Positions 52,181 to 61,203 are shown, numbered from the stretch's first letter. The stretch: 64,000 nucleotides of DNA from Paraburkholderia acidipaludis NBRC 101816 (GCF_000684975.1 NZ_BAXZ01000003.1:494997-558996), one strand, 5' to 3'. Notes: generated by a model from the sequence alone, not told the origin. Program-made: numbers and translations.

Positions 52181-53188
52181 GTGGCGACCTTGAAAGACGT
52201 GGCGGCACTGGCGGGCGTGGGTCTTTCTACCGCGTCGCGGGCCATATCGGGCAAGGGGCCCGTTTCGGCCGACGCGGCGGCGCGCGTGCAGGCCGCGATC
52301 GATCAGCTCGGTTTTCGGCCGTCGTCGATCGGCCGAGCGATGGCCACGCAGTCGCTCGGCATCATCGGCATTTTCGTGCCCACGTTCTTCGGCTCTTACT
52401 ACGGCACGATCCTCAAGGAAACCGACACGGAGCTGCGCGCCGTGCGCCGCCACGTGGTGGTGGCGACAGGGTGCGGGGACACGTCGCCGCGCGAGCAGGC
52501 GATCGAAGCCGTGCGCTTTCTGATCGGCCGCGATTGCGACGGCGTGGTGGTGATCAGCCACGACCTGCACGACGAAGACCTCGCGATGCTGCATGGCCTG
52601 CATCCGCGCATGGCGTTCCTGAACCGTGCTTTCAAGCAGCTGCCCGATGCCTCGTTCTGTGCCGACCACGTGAAGGGCGGCGCATTGGCGGCCCGCACGC
52701 TCGTCGAGCACGGGCACCGCCACATTGCGGTGATTGGCGGCCCCGCGTCTTCTTCGGACAATGTGGCGCGTCTCGGCGGTTTTTTTGCCGAGCTCGAGCG
52801 CCACGGCATTGCGCGCGAAACGGTCACGCATATCGAGTCGGACTTCTCGCCCGAGGGCGGCTATGCCGCCGCACAAACCTTGCTCGACACGAAGCGGCGC
52901 TTCACGGCGCTCTTCTGCGCAAACGACACGATGGCCATGAGCGCGCTCGCGCGGCTGCAGCAGGCGGGGCTGGCCGTGCCGCGCGACGTTTCCGTGATCG
53001 GCTACGACGACGACTATTCGGCGGCCTACATGGCGCCCGCGCTCACTTCGGTGCACATTCCCACCGCCGAGCTCACGCGCAACGCGGTGCGCTGGCTCAT
53101 CAACCAATGCTACGGCGCGGACTGGCTGATCGAGCGGACCTTTCCGGTGACGGTCACGATGCGCGCTTCGGTGGCGCGCGCGGCGTGA
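52181..53188 (+). CDS. LacI family repressor of the beta-glucoside operon
   Basis: The 335-residue product starts with GTG at 52181 after GAGGGGACGAGAC. The HTH is VATLKDVAALAGVGLSTASR, the hinge PSSIGRAMATQS, and the sensor domain contains VIGYDDDYSAAYMAPALTSV. It is last in the operon (35 bases after the ATPase) and likely binds the palindrome at 46288-46303, releasing it when a beta-glucoside or its product appears. Confidence 0.93.
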   Translation: MATLKDVAALAGVGLSTASRAISGKGPVSADAAARVQAAIDQLGFRPSSIGRAMATQSLGIIGIFVPTFFGSYYGTILKETDTELRAVRRHVVVATGCGDTSPREQAIEAVRFLIGRDCDGVVVISHDLHDEDLAMLHGLHPRMAFLNRAFKQLPDASFCADHVKGGALAARTLVEHGHRHIAVIGGPASSSDNVARLGGFFAELERHGIARETVTHIESDFSPEGGYAAAQTLLDTKRRFTALFCANDTMAMSALARLQQAGLAVPRDVSVIGYDDDYSAAYMAPALTSVHIPTAELTRNAVRWLINQCYGADWLIERTFPVTVTMRASVARAA

Positions 53189-53257
53189 CGTCGGAGCATA
53201 ACGGCAGGGCGGGCGCGGGACATCGCGTAAAATTCAGGTGTCCCCACCTGCCAGCCT

Positions 53258-54028
53258 GTGCCCGACATGTCCGCGGAAAATCCGGTCCGTAAAGAAGAAG
53301 GTGTTGCCGTCATCGACCGCGCGTGCGCGATCCTGTTCGCCTTCCGTCCCGAGGATCAGGCGCTTACGCTCGCCGAACTGGCCGCGCGCACGGGCCTCTA
53401 CAAAAGCACGCTGCTGCGGCTCGCCGGCGCGCTGATCCAGCATCGCCTGCTGCTGCGCCTCGACGACGGCCGCTATCAGCTCGGGCCCGCGACGTTCATG
53501 CTCGGCGCGCTCTACCAGCGCAGCCTCAATCTGGGCGACATCCTCCTGCCCGTCATGCGCGAGCTCGTGCAGGCGAGCGGCGAGAGCGCGTCGTTCTATG
53601 TGCGCGACAACGCGGTGCGCGTGTGCCTGCACCGCGTCGATTCGAGCCATATGGTGCGCCACCACGTGCGCGAAGGCGACGTGCTGCCGCTCGAGAGCGG
53701 CTCGGGCGGCCGCGCGCTGCTGGCGTTCAGCGGCGAGCCGGGCCAGGCGTTCGAGCAGATCCGGCGTGACTACTACTGCATTTCGATCGGCGAGCGCGAG
53801 CGCGAAACCGCGGGCGTCTCGATTCCGGTGTTCGGCGTACACGAGACGCTGCGCGGCGTGCTCACGCTGGCGGGGCCGAGCTCGCGCGTCGATCGTGCCT
53901 TCGTCGAACGGCATCTCGACACGCTGTTCGACTGCGCGGCGCGGGCGACCGATGCGCTGGGCGGCGATTCGCGCGCGCTTCGCGCCGCGCGGCGCGAGCA
54001 CGCGGCGAGCGCGAAGCAGAGCGTTTGA
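53258..54028 (+). CDS. IclR family regulator
   Basis: The 256-residue product has an N-terminal winged HTH (GVAVIDRACAILFAFRPEDQ, LTLAELAARTGLYKSTLLRL) followed by the IclR effector domain (SFYVRDNAVRVCLHRVDSSH, AGVSIPVFGVHETLRGVL). An ATG three codons later is an alternative start. It converges on an operon for an MFS carrier, CoA-transferase and lyase and ends 27 bases before it. The paired palindromes at 57570-57603 in front of that operon are candidate targets. Confidence 0.93.
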   Translation: MPDMSAENPVRKEEGVAVIDRACAILFAFRPEDQALTLAELAARTGLYKSTLLRLAGALIQHRLLLRLDDGRYQLGPATFMLGALYQRSLNLGDILLPVMRELVQASGESASFYVRDNAVRVCLHRVDSSHMVRHHVREGDVLPLESGSGGRALLAFSGEPGQAFEQIRRDYYCISIGERERETAGVSIPVFGVHETLRGVLTLAGPSSRVDRAFVERHLDTLFDCAARATDALGGDSRALRAARREHAASAKQSV

Positions 54029-54055
54029 AAAGAGGGGGCGGCGGCTTCGCCCGCC

Positions 54056-54889
54056 TCACTCGTTGTCGAGATGGCGCTCGGGCGCGCCGGTATAGGCATA
54101 CGGGATCTGCCGCGGCATGGGGCCTTTGTTGCGCTCGTGGCGGCCGCGCTGCTCCCACGCGTGCGCCAGGATACCCACCGCGCGCGCGAGGCAGAAGATT
54201 CCGCGCGCAAGTTCCGGCGCAAAACCCAGCTCCGCGTAGATCACGGCGGTCACGCCGTCGATATTCATCGGCACGGGCTTGTCCTTGCGTTGCCTGAGCA
54301 GCGCCTCCACGCCGCGCGCGATCGCGGCGTAGCGCCCCGAGATCGTGCCGGCCTTCACCTGTTCGTCGACCAGCGCGAGCAGCCGTCCCGCGCGCGGATC
54401 GACCGGATGAAAGCGGTGGCCGAAACCGGGCAGATACTTGCCGTGCGTGACGATGAACGCGTCCACGCCCGCCTCGACCGCCGCTTCGAGCGCGGCGCCG
54501 CTATCGATGCGTTCGGCAATCGCCGCGTACAGTTCGACAGCCTGCTGGCCCGCGCCGCCATGCACGTCGTCGAGGGCGTTGAGCGCCGAGGCCATCGCGC
54601 CGTTGAGCGGCAGTCCGCAACTCGTGGCGATGCGCGAGATCGCGATGGACGGCGCGTGCGGACCATGATCGACGGAGGCGACGAGCGCCGCTTCGAGCAA
54701 GGCCGCCTCACCGTGGCCCGGTAACTCGCCGCGCAGCATCAGCCAGATCATTTGCGGAAAGCTCACGCTGCCGATCAGCTCCTGGATCGGATAGCCGCGC
54801 ACCTTGATCGAGCCGGGGTGGATGTCGATGATCGACGTGCTCCAGTAATCGGCGCAGAGCGTCTCGAGGTCGGTCGGGGTCGTTGTCAT
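54056..54889 (-). CDS. Short citrate-synthase-family lyase (citryl-CoA lyase-like)
   Basis: The 277-residue protein starts at the ATG at 54887-54889, two bases after the stop of the preceding gene. It has the citrate synthase active-site elements: His in DVHGGAGQQ, His in PGFGHRFHPVDPRA, and Asp in PMNIDGVTAVIYAELG. It lacks the longer N-terminal part of true citrate synthases (about 430 residues) and is the size of citryl-CoA lyase. With the CoA-transferase next door it would split a citryl-CoA-like thioester into acetyl-CoA and an oxo acid. This activity is inference. Confidence 0.87.
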   Translation of the reverse strand: MTTTPTDLETLCADYWSTSIIDIHPGSIKVRGYPIQELIGSVSFPQMIWLMLRGELPGHGEAALLEAALVASVDHGPHAPSIAISRIATSCGLPLNGAMASALNALDDVHGGAGQQAVELYAAIAERIDSGAALEAAVEAGVDAFIVTHGKYLPGFGHRFHPVDPRAGRLLALVDEQVKAGTISGRYAAIARGVEALLRQRKDKPVPMNIDGVTAVIYAELGFAPELARGIFCLARAVGILAHAWEQRGRHERNKGPMPRQIPYAYTGAPERHLDNE

Positions 54890-54891
54890 GA

Positions 54892-56088
54892 TCAGATCAC
54901 GCCTTCTTCGTGGAGCGCGTCGATTTGCGCGCCGTCGTAGCCGAGCTGGGCCAGCGTTTCGCGCGTATGGGCGCCAAGCACGGGAGCGGGGGTGGCCGGC
55001 GCCGCGTCGGCGCCCGAGATGCGCAGCCCCGCGCGCGTCACGCGCTGCGGCGCCTCGCCAGCCGCCCCGTCGAACGTGCGCAGGAAGCGGCGCGACGCCA
55101 GATGCGGATGCGCGAGTATCTGCGGCACCGTCAGCACGCGGCCCACCGGCACGCCGCGCTCCAGCAGCCGCGCCTCCCACTGCTCCGCGCTGCCGGCGGC
55201 GAGCGCGGCCTCGATTTCCGCCTTCAGGACTTCGCGATGCAGCTTGCGCGTATGGCGCGCGGCGTAGCGCTCGTCTTTCGGCAGATCCGGGCGGCCGATC
55301 ACCTCGCACAGGCTTTCGAACTGCCGCGTCTCGTTCGCCGCGATATTGAGCAGGCCGTCGCCCGTGCGGAACGTGCCCGAAGGGGCGGCCGTGAAATTCT
55401 CGTTGCCCATCGGCGTAGGCTCGACGCCGGCATTCAGGTAGTTCGACACCACCCAGCCCATGGTGGCGAGCGTCGCTTCGAGCATCGATACGTCGAGCCG
55501 CCGGCCATGCCCGCTCGTGCGCGCGTCGACGAGCGCGGCGCAGATGCCGAACGCCGCCGTAAGCCCGCCCACCGTATCGGAAACCGGATAGCCCACGCGC
55601 AGCGGCGCGCTATCGGCGTCGCCCGTCACGCTCATCACGCCGGCCATGCCCTGGATGATCTGGTCGTAGGCGGGCCGCCGCGACAGCTCGCCGTCTTCGC
55701 CGAAGCCCGAGATCGCACAGTAGACGAGGCGAGGGTTCGCTTCGCAGAGCTGAGCATAGCCGAGCCCCAGCCGGTCCATCACGCCGGGGCGGAAATTTTC
55801 GACCAGCACGTCGGCGTCCTTCGCGAGATCGAGCAGGATGGCCTTGCCGCGCGGGTCCTTGAGGTTCAGCGTGATCGAGCGCTTGCCCGCGTTGACGGCG
55901 ACGAAGGAGGCGCCCATATTGCGCGCGGCGGCATCCTTGTCGGCGCCGAGGCGCCGCGCGAGATCGCCGCCTTCGGGGTGTTCGATCTTGGTGACTTCGG
56001 CGCCGAAGAGCGCGAGCTGATAGGCGCAGAAGGGGCCCGCGAGCACATTCGAGAGATCCAGGACGCGAACGCCTTCGAGGGGCAGCAT
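54892..56088 (-). CDS. CaiB/BaiF family CoA-transferase
   Basis: I choose the ATG at 56086-56088 (398 residues) because GGAG stands six bases upstream; an ATG five codons earlier and a TTG still earlier lack one. Class III motifs include LEGVRVLDLSNVLAGPFCAY, the catalytic Asp region (GGLTAAFGICAALVDARTSG, RRLDVSMLEATLATMG), and KSFTLNL-like KRSITLNLKDPRGKA. It should move CoA between carboxylic acids. It lies between an MFS carrier and a citryl-CoA lyase-like gene, with 29 bases to the MFS stop. Confidence 0.92.
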   Translation of the reverse strand: MLPLEGVRVLDLSNVLAGPFCAYQLALFGAEVTKIEHPEGGDLARRLGADKDAAARNMGASFVAVNAGKRSITLNLKDPRGKAILLDLAKDADVLVENFRPGVMDRLGLGYAQLCEANPRLVYCAISGFGEDGELSRRPAYDQIIQGMAGVMSVTGDADSAPLRVGYPVSDTVGGLTAAFGICAALVDARTSGHGRRLDVSMLEATLATMGWVVSNYLNAGVEPTPMGNENFTAAPSGTFRTGDGLLNIAANETRQFESLCEVIGRPDLPKDERYAARHTRKLHREVLKAEIEAALAAGSAEQWEARLLERGVPVGRVLTVPQILAHPHLASRRFLRTFDGAAGEAPQRVTRAGLRISGADAAPATPAPVLGAHTRETLAQLGYDGAQIDALHEEGVI

Positions 56089-56117
56089 GGTGACTCCGGT
56101 CATACGTGAAAAGCCGT

Positions 56118-57551
56118 TCAATGAGAAATGTCGTCGAGCGGGCGGTTATTGGTGCGCGGGCCGAAGAGGCCGATCGCGCCCATCACCACCACCATCGCGC
56201 CGCTGATCAGGGCAAAGACGCCAGGTACGCCGAAGTGGCGCAGCGCGAAGGCGATCATGAAGCCCGAGAACATGGCGGACAGGCGCGACATCGAATACAC
56301 GAAGCCGACCGCCGTGGCGCGCATGCGCGTGGGAAAGAGCTCGACCTGGTAGGCGTGGTAGCCCACGGACAGCAGGGTGCTGCCCAGTGTGATCAGCACG
56401 CCTAAAGTCATCAGCATGGCGGCCGAAGTCCGGGTGGCGAAGAGCGAGCCGAACACCGCGATGGCGAGCGCCGAAAGCACGATGAGCGTCTTGCGCTCGA
56501 TGCGATCGGCGATAACCATGCCGAACAGAGGACCGAAGGGATTCGATGCGGCGATCACGAACGAATAGAGCAGGCTGTGCGTGATCGTGACGCCCTTCGA
56601 GACGAGCAGCGTGGGCACCCAGGAGGCGAAGCCGTAAAAGCCGATCGACTGGAACAGGTTGAAGACGAGCAGCGTGAGGGTGCGGCCGCGGTAGGGCGCC
56701 TGCCAGATTTCGGCGAAACGCGCCTTCTCCGCGGCTTGTGCCGGTGCACTCGCTATGGCCGGCGGCAATGGCCGGCCGGTCTCTTTCTCGACCTTCGCTT
56801 CGAGCCTCGCGAGCACGCGCGCCGCGCGTTCCAGCTGACCGCGTTGCGCGAGCCAGCGCACGCTTTCGGGCACGCGCAGTCGGATGGCCCACGCAATGAG
56901 CGCGCCGGCGGAGCCGAACACCACGACCCAGCGCCAGCCGTCGAAGCCCAGCGGCGCACGCGGCACGAACCACCACGCGAGCAGCGCCACGACGGGCACG
57001 GCGGTGTACTGCACCAGATGCACGAAGGCGAAGGCCCGGCCGCGCATATGTTTGGGCACGAGCTCGCTCACGTAGGTATCGATGGTCACGAGCTCGATAC
57101 CCACGCCGATGCCGGCGATCAGGCGCCAGAGATTGATGGCCGGCGCGCTGGTTTGCAGCGCCATGACGAAGGTCGCGGCCGAATACCAGAGCAGCGAGGC
57201 CGTGAACATCGTGCGGCGGCCGTAACGGTCGGCGAGGCCCGTGAGAAAGAACGTGCCGATGAAAAGCCCCGCGAACGACGCGGCGACGAAGGCGCCGAGC
57301 CCCGAGACGCCGAAGAACGACGCGGTCGTCGTCGAGTAGAGACCGCTCTTCACGAGGCCGGGACCCACATAGGCCGTGAAGAACAGATCGTAGAACTCGA
57401 ACCAGCCGCCCGTCGCGAGCAGGAGAACGAGCACCCAGATCGATCGCGTGGCCGGCAGGCGGTCGATGCGGGCATTGATCAGTGCGGCATGCGCCGAGGC
57501 GGCGCCGTCTCGCGGCGACTCGTGGGCGGCATCGACCGGCAGACTGGACAT
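56118..57551 (-). CDS. MFS transporter, first gene of the CoA-transferase operon
   Basis: The 477-residue product has twelve membrane helices and the sugar/acid porter motifs ADRYGRRTMFTASLLW (loop 2-3) and IADRIERKTLIVLSALA (loop 8-9). A strong AGGAGGAG site precedes the ATG. It imports an organic anion, most likely the acid activated by the adjacent CoA-transferase. Two palindromes lie just upstream. Confidence 0.93.
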   Translation of the reverse strand: MSSLPVDAAHESPRDGAASAHAALINARIDRLPATRSIWVLVLLLATGGWFEFYDLFFTAYVGPGLVKSGLYSTTTASFFGVSGLGAFVAASFAGLFIGTFFLTGLADRYGRRTMFTASLLWYSAATFVMALQTSAPAINLWRLIAGIGVGIELVTIDTYVSELVPKHMRGRAFAFVHLVQYTAVPVVALLAWWFVPRAPLGFDGWRWVVVFGSAGALIAWAIRLRVPESVRWLAQRGQLERAARVLARLEAKVEKETGRPLPPAIASAPAQAAEKARFAEIWQAPYRGRTLTLLVFNLFQSIGFYGFASWVPTLLVSKGVTITHSLLYSFVIAASNPFGPLFGMVIADRIERKTLIVLSALAIAVFGSLFATRTSAAMLMTLGVLITLGSTLLSVGYHAYQVELFPTRMRATAVGFVYSMSRLSAMFSGFMIAFALRHFGVPGVFALISGAMVVVMGAIGLFGPRTNNRPLDDISH

Positions 57552-57569
57552 GGACTCCTCCTGAGCCGC

Positions 57570-57603
57570 AGATGGATCGTTCCATCTAACAGAATGTCAT
57601 TCT
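57570..57603. promoter_or_regulatory. Two adjacent palindromes in the MFS operon promoter
   Basis: AGATGGATCGTTCCATCT (57570-57587, seven-base perfect arms) is followed three bases later by AGAATGTCATTCT (57591-57603, six-base arms). They lie 19-52 bases before the MFS start codon. They are plausible operators for the IclR-type regulator of the cluster. Confidence 0.6.
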
Positions 57604-57898
57604 AAAAATGTGAGCCAATAATAACGTGGGACGATCCGGCACAGGACCAGGGGTTGTACCGAGCCCCGACTGTGCGCTGCCGGATCGATCCGTCATGCAT
57701 GGAGTCGACCTGGAGCGTGGCGATATGAGACGCATGCCGTGACGACTCGCGGGCCGGCTGATAAGCTCAACACCATGCGGCGCAATGTCTTCGGATGGTT
57801 GCGCTGACTACGATCGCCCTCATACACGTGGTTCCACGCCGCGGTTCCCTGGCGGCGTGCGGCACGGCGGTTCGAGGGTCTCTCTGGAGGGAGAAGAT

Positions 57899-58771
57899 AT
57901 GACTCGAAGAGCCTTCCCTGTTTCGCTGGCGGTTTCGTTTTCGGTGGTCGTCGCGCTCGCGGGCTGCGCGCATCCCGGTAGGGCCGGGTCCGGGCAGACG
58001 CAGTCGAACGTGCCTTCGCCGCTCGTCGATCTCGGCAACGACGCGAGCGACGCTGCGGCCGCCAGTGCGCCGGCTGCCGCGCCACCCGCCGTCGATCCGC
58101 ACGCCACCGCGGCGCTCGACAGCATGGCGCAGTACCTGCGGTCGCTGCATAGCTTCGAAGTGGACGCGGATACCTCCACCGACGTCGTGCTCGACAACGG
58201 CCAGAACGCCGCGCTCGTGCGCCACGCGCAGGTCAAGGTCAGGCGTCCCGACGGCCTGCGCGCGGAGATCACCGGCAACGGCAACGTGCGCGGCATGGTC
58301 TACGACGGCCGCCGCTTCACGATCTTCAACCAGAAGAAGGGCTTCTACGCGCGTACCGACGCGCCGCCAACCCTCGACGGTCTCGCCCGCGAGCTCGCGA
58401 ATACCTGGCATATCGAATTACCGCTGGCCGATCTGTTCTACTGGGGCTTCGGCCAGCAGGACGACCTCGCGCTGACCTCGGCGCAGGCGCTCCAGCTCGA
58501 TAAGGTGGACGGACGCTGGTGCACGCACTACGCATTCCGGCAGCAGGGCGCGGACTGGGAACTCTGGATCGGGCAGGGGCGCCGGCCGTTGCCGTGCCGC
58601 ATGATCATCACGGACACCACGCAGCCTTCGCGCCCGCGCCATGAGGTGACTTATCACTGGAAGCTCGGTGTGGCGTTCCCGGCTTCGACCTTCGCATTCC
58701 ATCCGCAGGCCGGCGCGAGAGAGATCGAGATGACGCCGGCAAACAAGCCTCCGTTCGAGGATGCCGAATGA
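57899..58771 (+). CDS. Lipoprotein with DUF2092-like domain
   Basis: The product is 290 residues from the ATG at 57899 after GGAGGGAGAAGAT. VAFSFSVVVALAGC-type signal with lipobox LAGC is visible (near residue 23). An Ala/Pro-rich linker leads to a domain with YLRSLHSFEVDADTSTDVVL, RRPDGLRAEITGNGNVRGMV, FTIFNQKKGFYARTDAP and DWELWIGQGRRPLPCRMIIT, the order typical of DUF2092 and LolA-like barrel proteins. It is probably a periplasmic lipid- or peptide-binding lipoprotein. The following gene is another secreted protein. Confidence 0.83.
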   Translation: MTRRAFPVSLAVSFSVVVALAGCAHPGRAGSGQTQSNVPSPLVDLGNDASDAAAASAPAAAPPAVDPHATAALDSMAQYLRSLHSFEVDADTSTDVVLDNGQNAALVRHAQVKVRRPDGLRAEITGNGNVRGMVYDGRRFTIFNQKKGFYARTDAPPTLDGLARELANTWHIELPLADLFYWGFGQQDDLALTSAQALQLDKVDGRWCTHYAFRQQGADWELWIGQGRRPLPCRMIITDTTQPSRPRHEVTYHWKLGVAFPASTFAFHPQAGAREIEMTPANKPPFEDAE

Positions 58772-58887
58772 CGGGGCACACTCAACGGGCGGTTGGGGGG
58801 GCGGCGGGTGCGTCGATCCCGTTGGCGTTGCCGTGACGGCGGCCGCGGCCGGTTCGATGGTCACGACGTCGCCGCCTGGACGCCCCC

Positions 58888-58903
58888 GTAACAATTCGTA
58901 AAG
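58888..58903 (+). promoter_or_regulatory. Direct hexamer repeat upstream of the secreted protein gene
   Basis: GTAACA (58888-58893) and GTAAAG (58898-58903) repeat with a 10-base period, about 100 bases before the start at 59005. OmpR-family response regulators bind such tandem half-sites. The second copy is imperfect, so this is only a candidate site. Confidence 0.3.
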
Positions 58904-59004
58904 ACGCGCACACGTGCGGTAATGCGCCTGTCGGCTTGTTGAAGCCGGCGCTTCGTAGAATCGACCTGTTCGGTTCAATGACTTTTAAAACGGCGGCAGG
59001 GCAT

Positions 59005-59997
59005 ATGGAGCAGGGGGCGCGTCAAGCGATACGGTGGTTGATATTGGCGGGGCTGCTGATCGGCAGTTGCTGCTCGTCGTTCGCGCACGCCGCGTGCAGG
59101 CCGACCGGCGAAGGCGGCACGCTCGAATTGCTGCTTTCGCCGGTGCGTATTGCCGTGCCGAAGGGAGCGCCGGACGGCGTGCTGCTGGGCTCGGCTCAGG
59201 CGGCGGCCGTGCGCGACCTTCCATTCGCCTGCACCGGCACGGACAACCAGCGCGAACTGCGTGTGCTCGCACCGGTCGACGTGACTTCGGGCCTTGGCGA
59301 TGTCTATGCCACCAACCTCGCGGGCATCGGCTTTCGCATCGTGACGCGAGGCGGCAGCTTCGCCGGTATCGACGACGGGCCGCGTACCGGGGCGTACAAA
59401 GTGACGCTGCCTCCCGATGCGAGCCGCTTGACCGGCTTCGACGTGCGCGTCGACTTCGTGAAGATCGGCGACGGGCAGGGCGGCACGCTCGCGCCTGGCA
59501 AGCTCGCAAGCGTAATGGTTGGCGGCGCGACGCTCGTGGACGTGGTGGTGCTCGAAGGCAGCGTTTCCTTCGACGCCCAGCAATGCGCTCCGCTCTCGGT
59601 GGGGGGCGAGGTCTCGGCAGGGGGCGGGACGATGGGCGCGTTTTCGCAGGAGGCCGTGGTGATCCAGACCGGATGCAGTTCGGGCGTGAATGTGGCGCTC
59701 GGCCTGGAGTCGACCTACGTGTACGGCGCGAAATCGGCGCTGGTTGTCGATCCGCCGCCGCCGCCGGTGAAACATGCGGCGGGCGACATTCCGCCCAAGG
59801 CGCGTTTTGTCGTGCAACGCAAAAGCAATAGCAACGGCAACGGCAACGGTATGTGGCCGCCGCGGCCAAGCAGCCCGAAGCACGACACCGACGAGGGCAA
59901 CACTCCCCAATCGCCGACCGCTGCCGCGGGGTCCGGCGGCGCAACCGGCTACGGCGTGGCGGGCAATATGTGGAACGGCTCCGGTCCGCGACGCTAG
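59005..59997 (+). CDS. Secreted fimbrial-like protein of unknown function
   Basis: The 330-residue start at 59005 (MEQGARQAIRWLI) follows CAGGG; an ATG nine codons earlier is also possible. A signal peptide ends near CCSSFAHA. The mature part is beta-rich, with Cys residues spaced as in chaperone/usher subunits (AACRPTGEGG, PFACTGTDNQ, QQCAPLSVGG, IQTGCSSGVN). The C-terminus is Asn/Gly-rich (NSNGNGNGMWPP) and low complexity. No chaperone or usher gene is adjacent. A stand-alone adhesin or envelope protein is possible. Confidence 0.6.
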   Translation: MEQGARQAIRWLILAGLLIGSCCSSFAHAACRPTGEGGTLELLLSPVRIAVPKGAPDGVLLGSAQAAAVRDLPFACTGTDNQRELRVLAPVDVTSGLGDVYATNLAGIGFRIVTRGGSFAGIDDGPRTGAYKVTLPPDASRLTGFDVRVDFVKIGDGQGGTLAPGKLASVMVGGATLVDVVVLEGSVSFDAQQCAPLSVGGEVSAGGGTMGAFSQEAVVIQTGCSSGVNVALGLESTYVYGAKSALVVDPPPPPVKHAAGDIPPKARFVVQRKSNSNGNGNGMWPPRPSSPKHDTDEGNTPQSPTAAAGSGGATGYGVAGNMWNGSGPRR

Positions 59998-60051
59998 CTC
60001 ATCTCGCGTGGCGGACCGGCGGGGTGTAAGACGGGGTAAAACTGCGGCGCC

Positions 60052-61203
60052 TCAATGCCCGGAAGCGGCGCCGGACGCTCCGATGCTTGCCTCCGCAACG
60101 TGCTGGAGCGGCGCGGAGAAGGTCCGGCCATCGACGTCCGTCAAGGTCACGCGTACTGCCTTTGCCGCGTCGGCGGCGTTTCCGGCGGGCAGCATCATCG
60201 TGATGTACGAGGCCGCGCCCATGGGCGCACGCAGGCCGAAAGGACCAGGGCCGAAGCGGTTGTAGGCGTAGTCGTTGTCGAAGGCGGACTTCGGAAGGTG
60301 CGAAAGCGCTTCGGCATCCCATTGCACGACCGGTGCATTGTTCGCGTCGAGCAGCGCGGCGCGAACGATGTGAAGCGGCGCTTCGGGCGTACCGGCATCG
60401 AGCGTGGCGTGGAAGTGCAGTTTGCCTTGCGCGTCGAGCGTCGCGTCGCCGAGCGTCACGTGATGCGCGGTGGGGCTCACGGGGCCGCTATGGAAAGGCG
60501 AGAACACCGATCCGCGATAGTAGTTATAGGTGCCCACGTCGAACACCACCACGAAGGCCAGCACGATGAGCGCGAGCTTGCGGAAGCTGACATCGGTCAG
60601 CGGCAAGGGCAGCGAGCCCGAGGCCCAGCGGAAGAGGCCGCTATTCGCGCGCTGGGGCTTGTTGCGCAGCAGGACATTGTCGAGCGCATAGGCGCCGCCT
60701 CCGCCGAGTAACAGCGTCGCGCCCATGGCGAGGTTGCAGGCGGCCATGGTCCACTCGTCGATGCAGGTGGCCCCCTGCCAGCCGAACATCAGCATCAGCA
60801 GCACGGAAAATCCCATTGAGGCCAGCGCGGCAGCCCGCGTGTAGAGCCCCGTGATCAGCATCAGGCCGACAATCAGCTCGGCCGCGCTGAAGAGGATCAC
60901 CCCGGCGTAAAGCAGTACGAAGTGATGCAGCATGTAGCTGATCACGTGGCTCATGCCGAGTATCGCGCCGGGCATGGCCGTCTGGAACTTGTTGGCCATC
61001 CAGTGCGTGGCATTCGGATTCAGCTTGCTCGGCGCATAGATGAAGCGGCGCGAGCCGCCGCCCCAGTAGATGAACCCCTGGATCACGCGAACCGAAATCA
61101 GCGCGAGTCCGGCGGCGCGCGCCGCGTACTCGTTCAGCCCCGGCTCGGCATGGCTCGCCGGCCCGGTCTTCCCGGAGGCTCTTTCAAAGGCAATGGAATT
61201 CAT
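60052..61203 (-). CDS. Fused DoxD-DoxA thiosulfate:quinone oxidoreductase-like protein
   Basis: The product is 383 residues from the ATG at 61201-61203. The N-terminal half (YWGGGSRRFIYAPSKLNPNA, YMLHHFVLLYAGVILFSAAE, FGWQGATCIDEWTMAACNLA) is a DoxD/DoxX-type membrane domain with four or five helices. The C-terminal half, after a single helix near residue 210, is periplasmic and matches DoxA (FSPFHSGPVSPTAHHVTL, YAYNRFGPGPFGLRAPMGAA). In archaea these are separate subunits of TQO, which transfers thiosulfate electrons to quinone. Its neighbours on the other strand include a DsrE protein, supporting sulfur chemistry. Confidence 0.87.
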   Translation of the reverse strand: MNSIAFERASGKTGPASHAEPGLNEYAARAAGLALISVRVIQGFIYWGGGSRRFIYAPSKLNPNATHWMANKFQTAMPGAILGMSHVISYMLHHFVLLYAGVILFSAAELIVGLMLITGLYTRAAALASMGFSVLLMLMFGWQGATCIDEWTMAACNLAMGATLLLGGGGAYALDNVLLRNKPQRANSGLFRWASGSLPLPLTDVSFRKLALIVLAFVVVFDVGTYNYYRGSVFSPFHSGPVSPTAHHVTLGDATLDAQGKLHFHATLDAGTPEAPLHIVRAALLDANNAPVVQWDAEALSHLPKSAFDNDYAYNRFGPGPFGLRAPMGAASYITMMLPAGNAADAAKAVRVTLTDVDGRTFSAPLQHVAEASIGASGAASGH

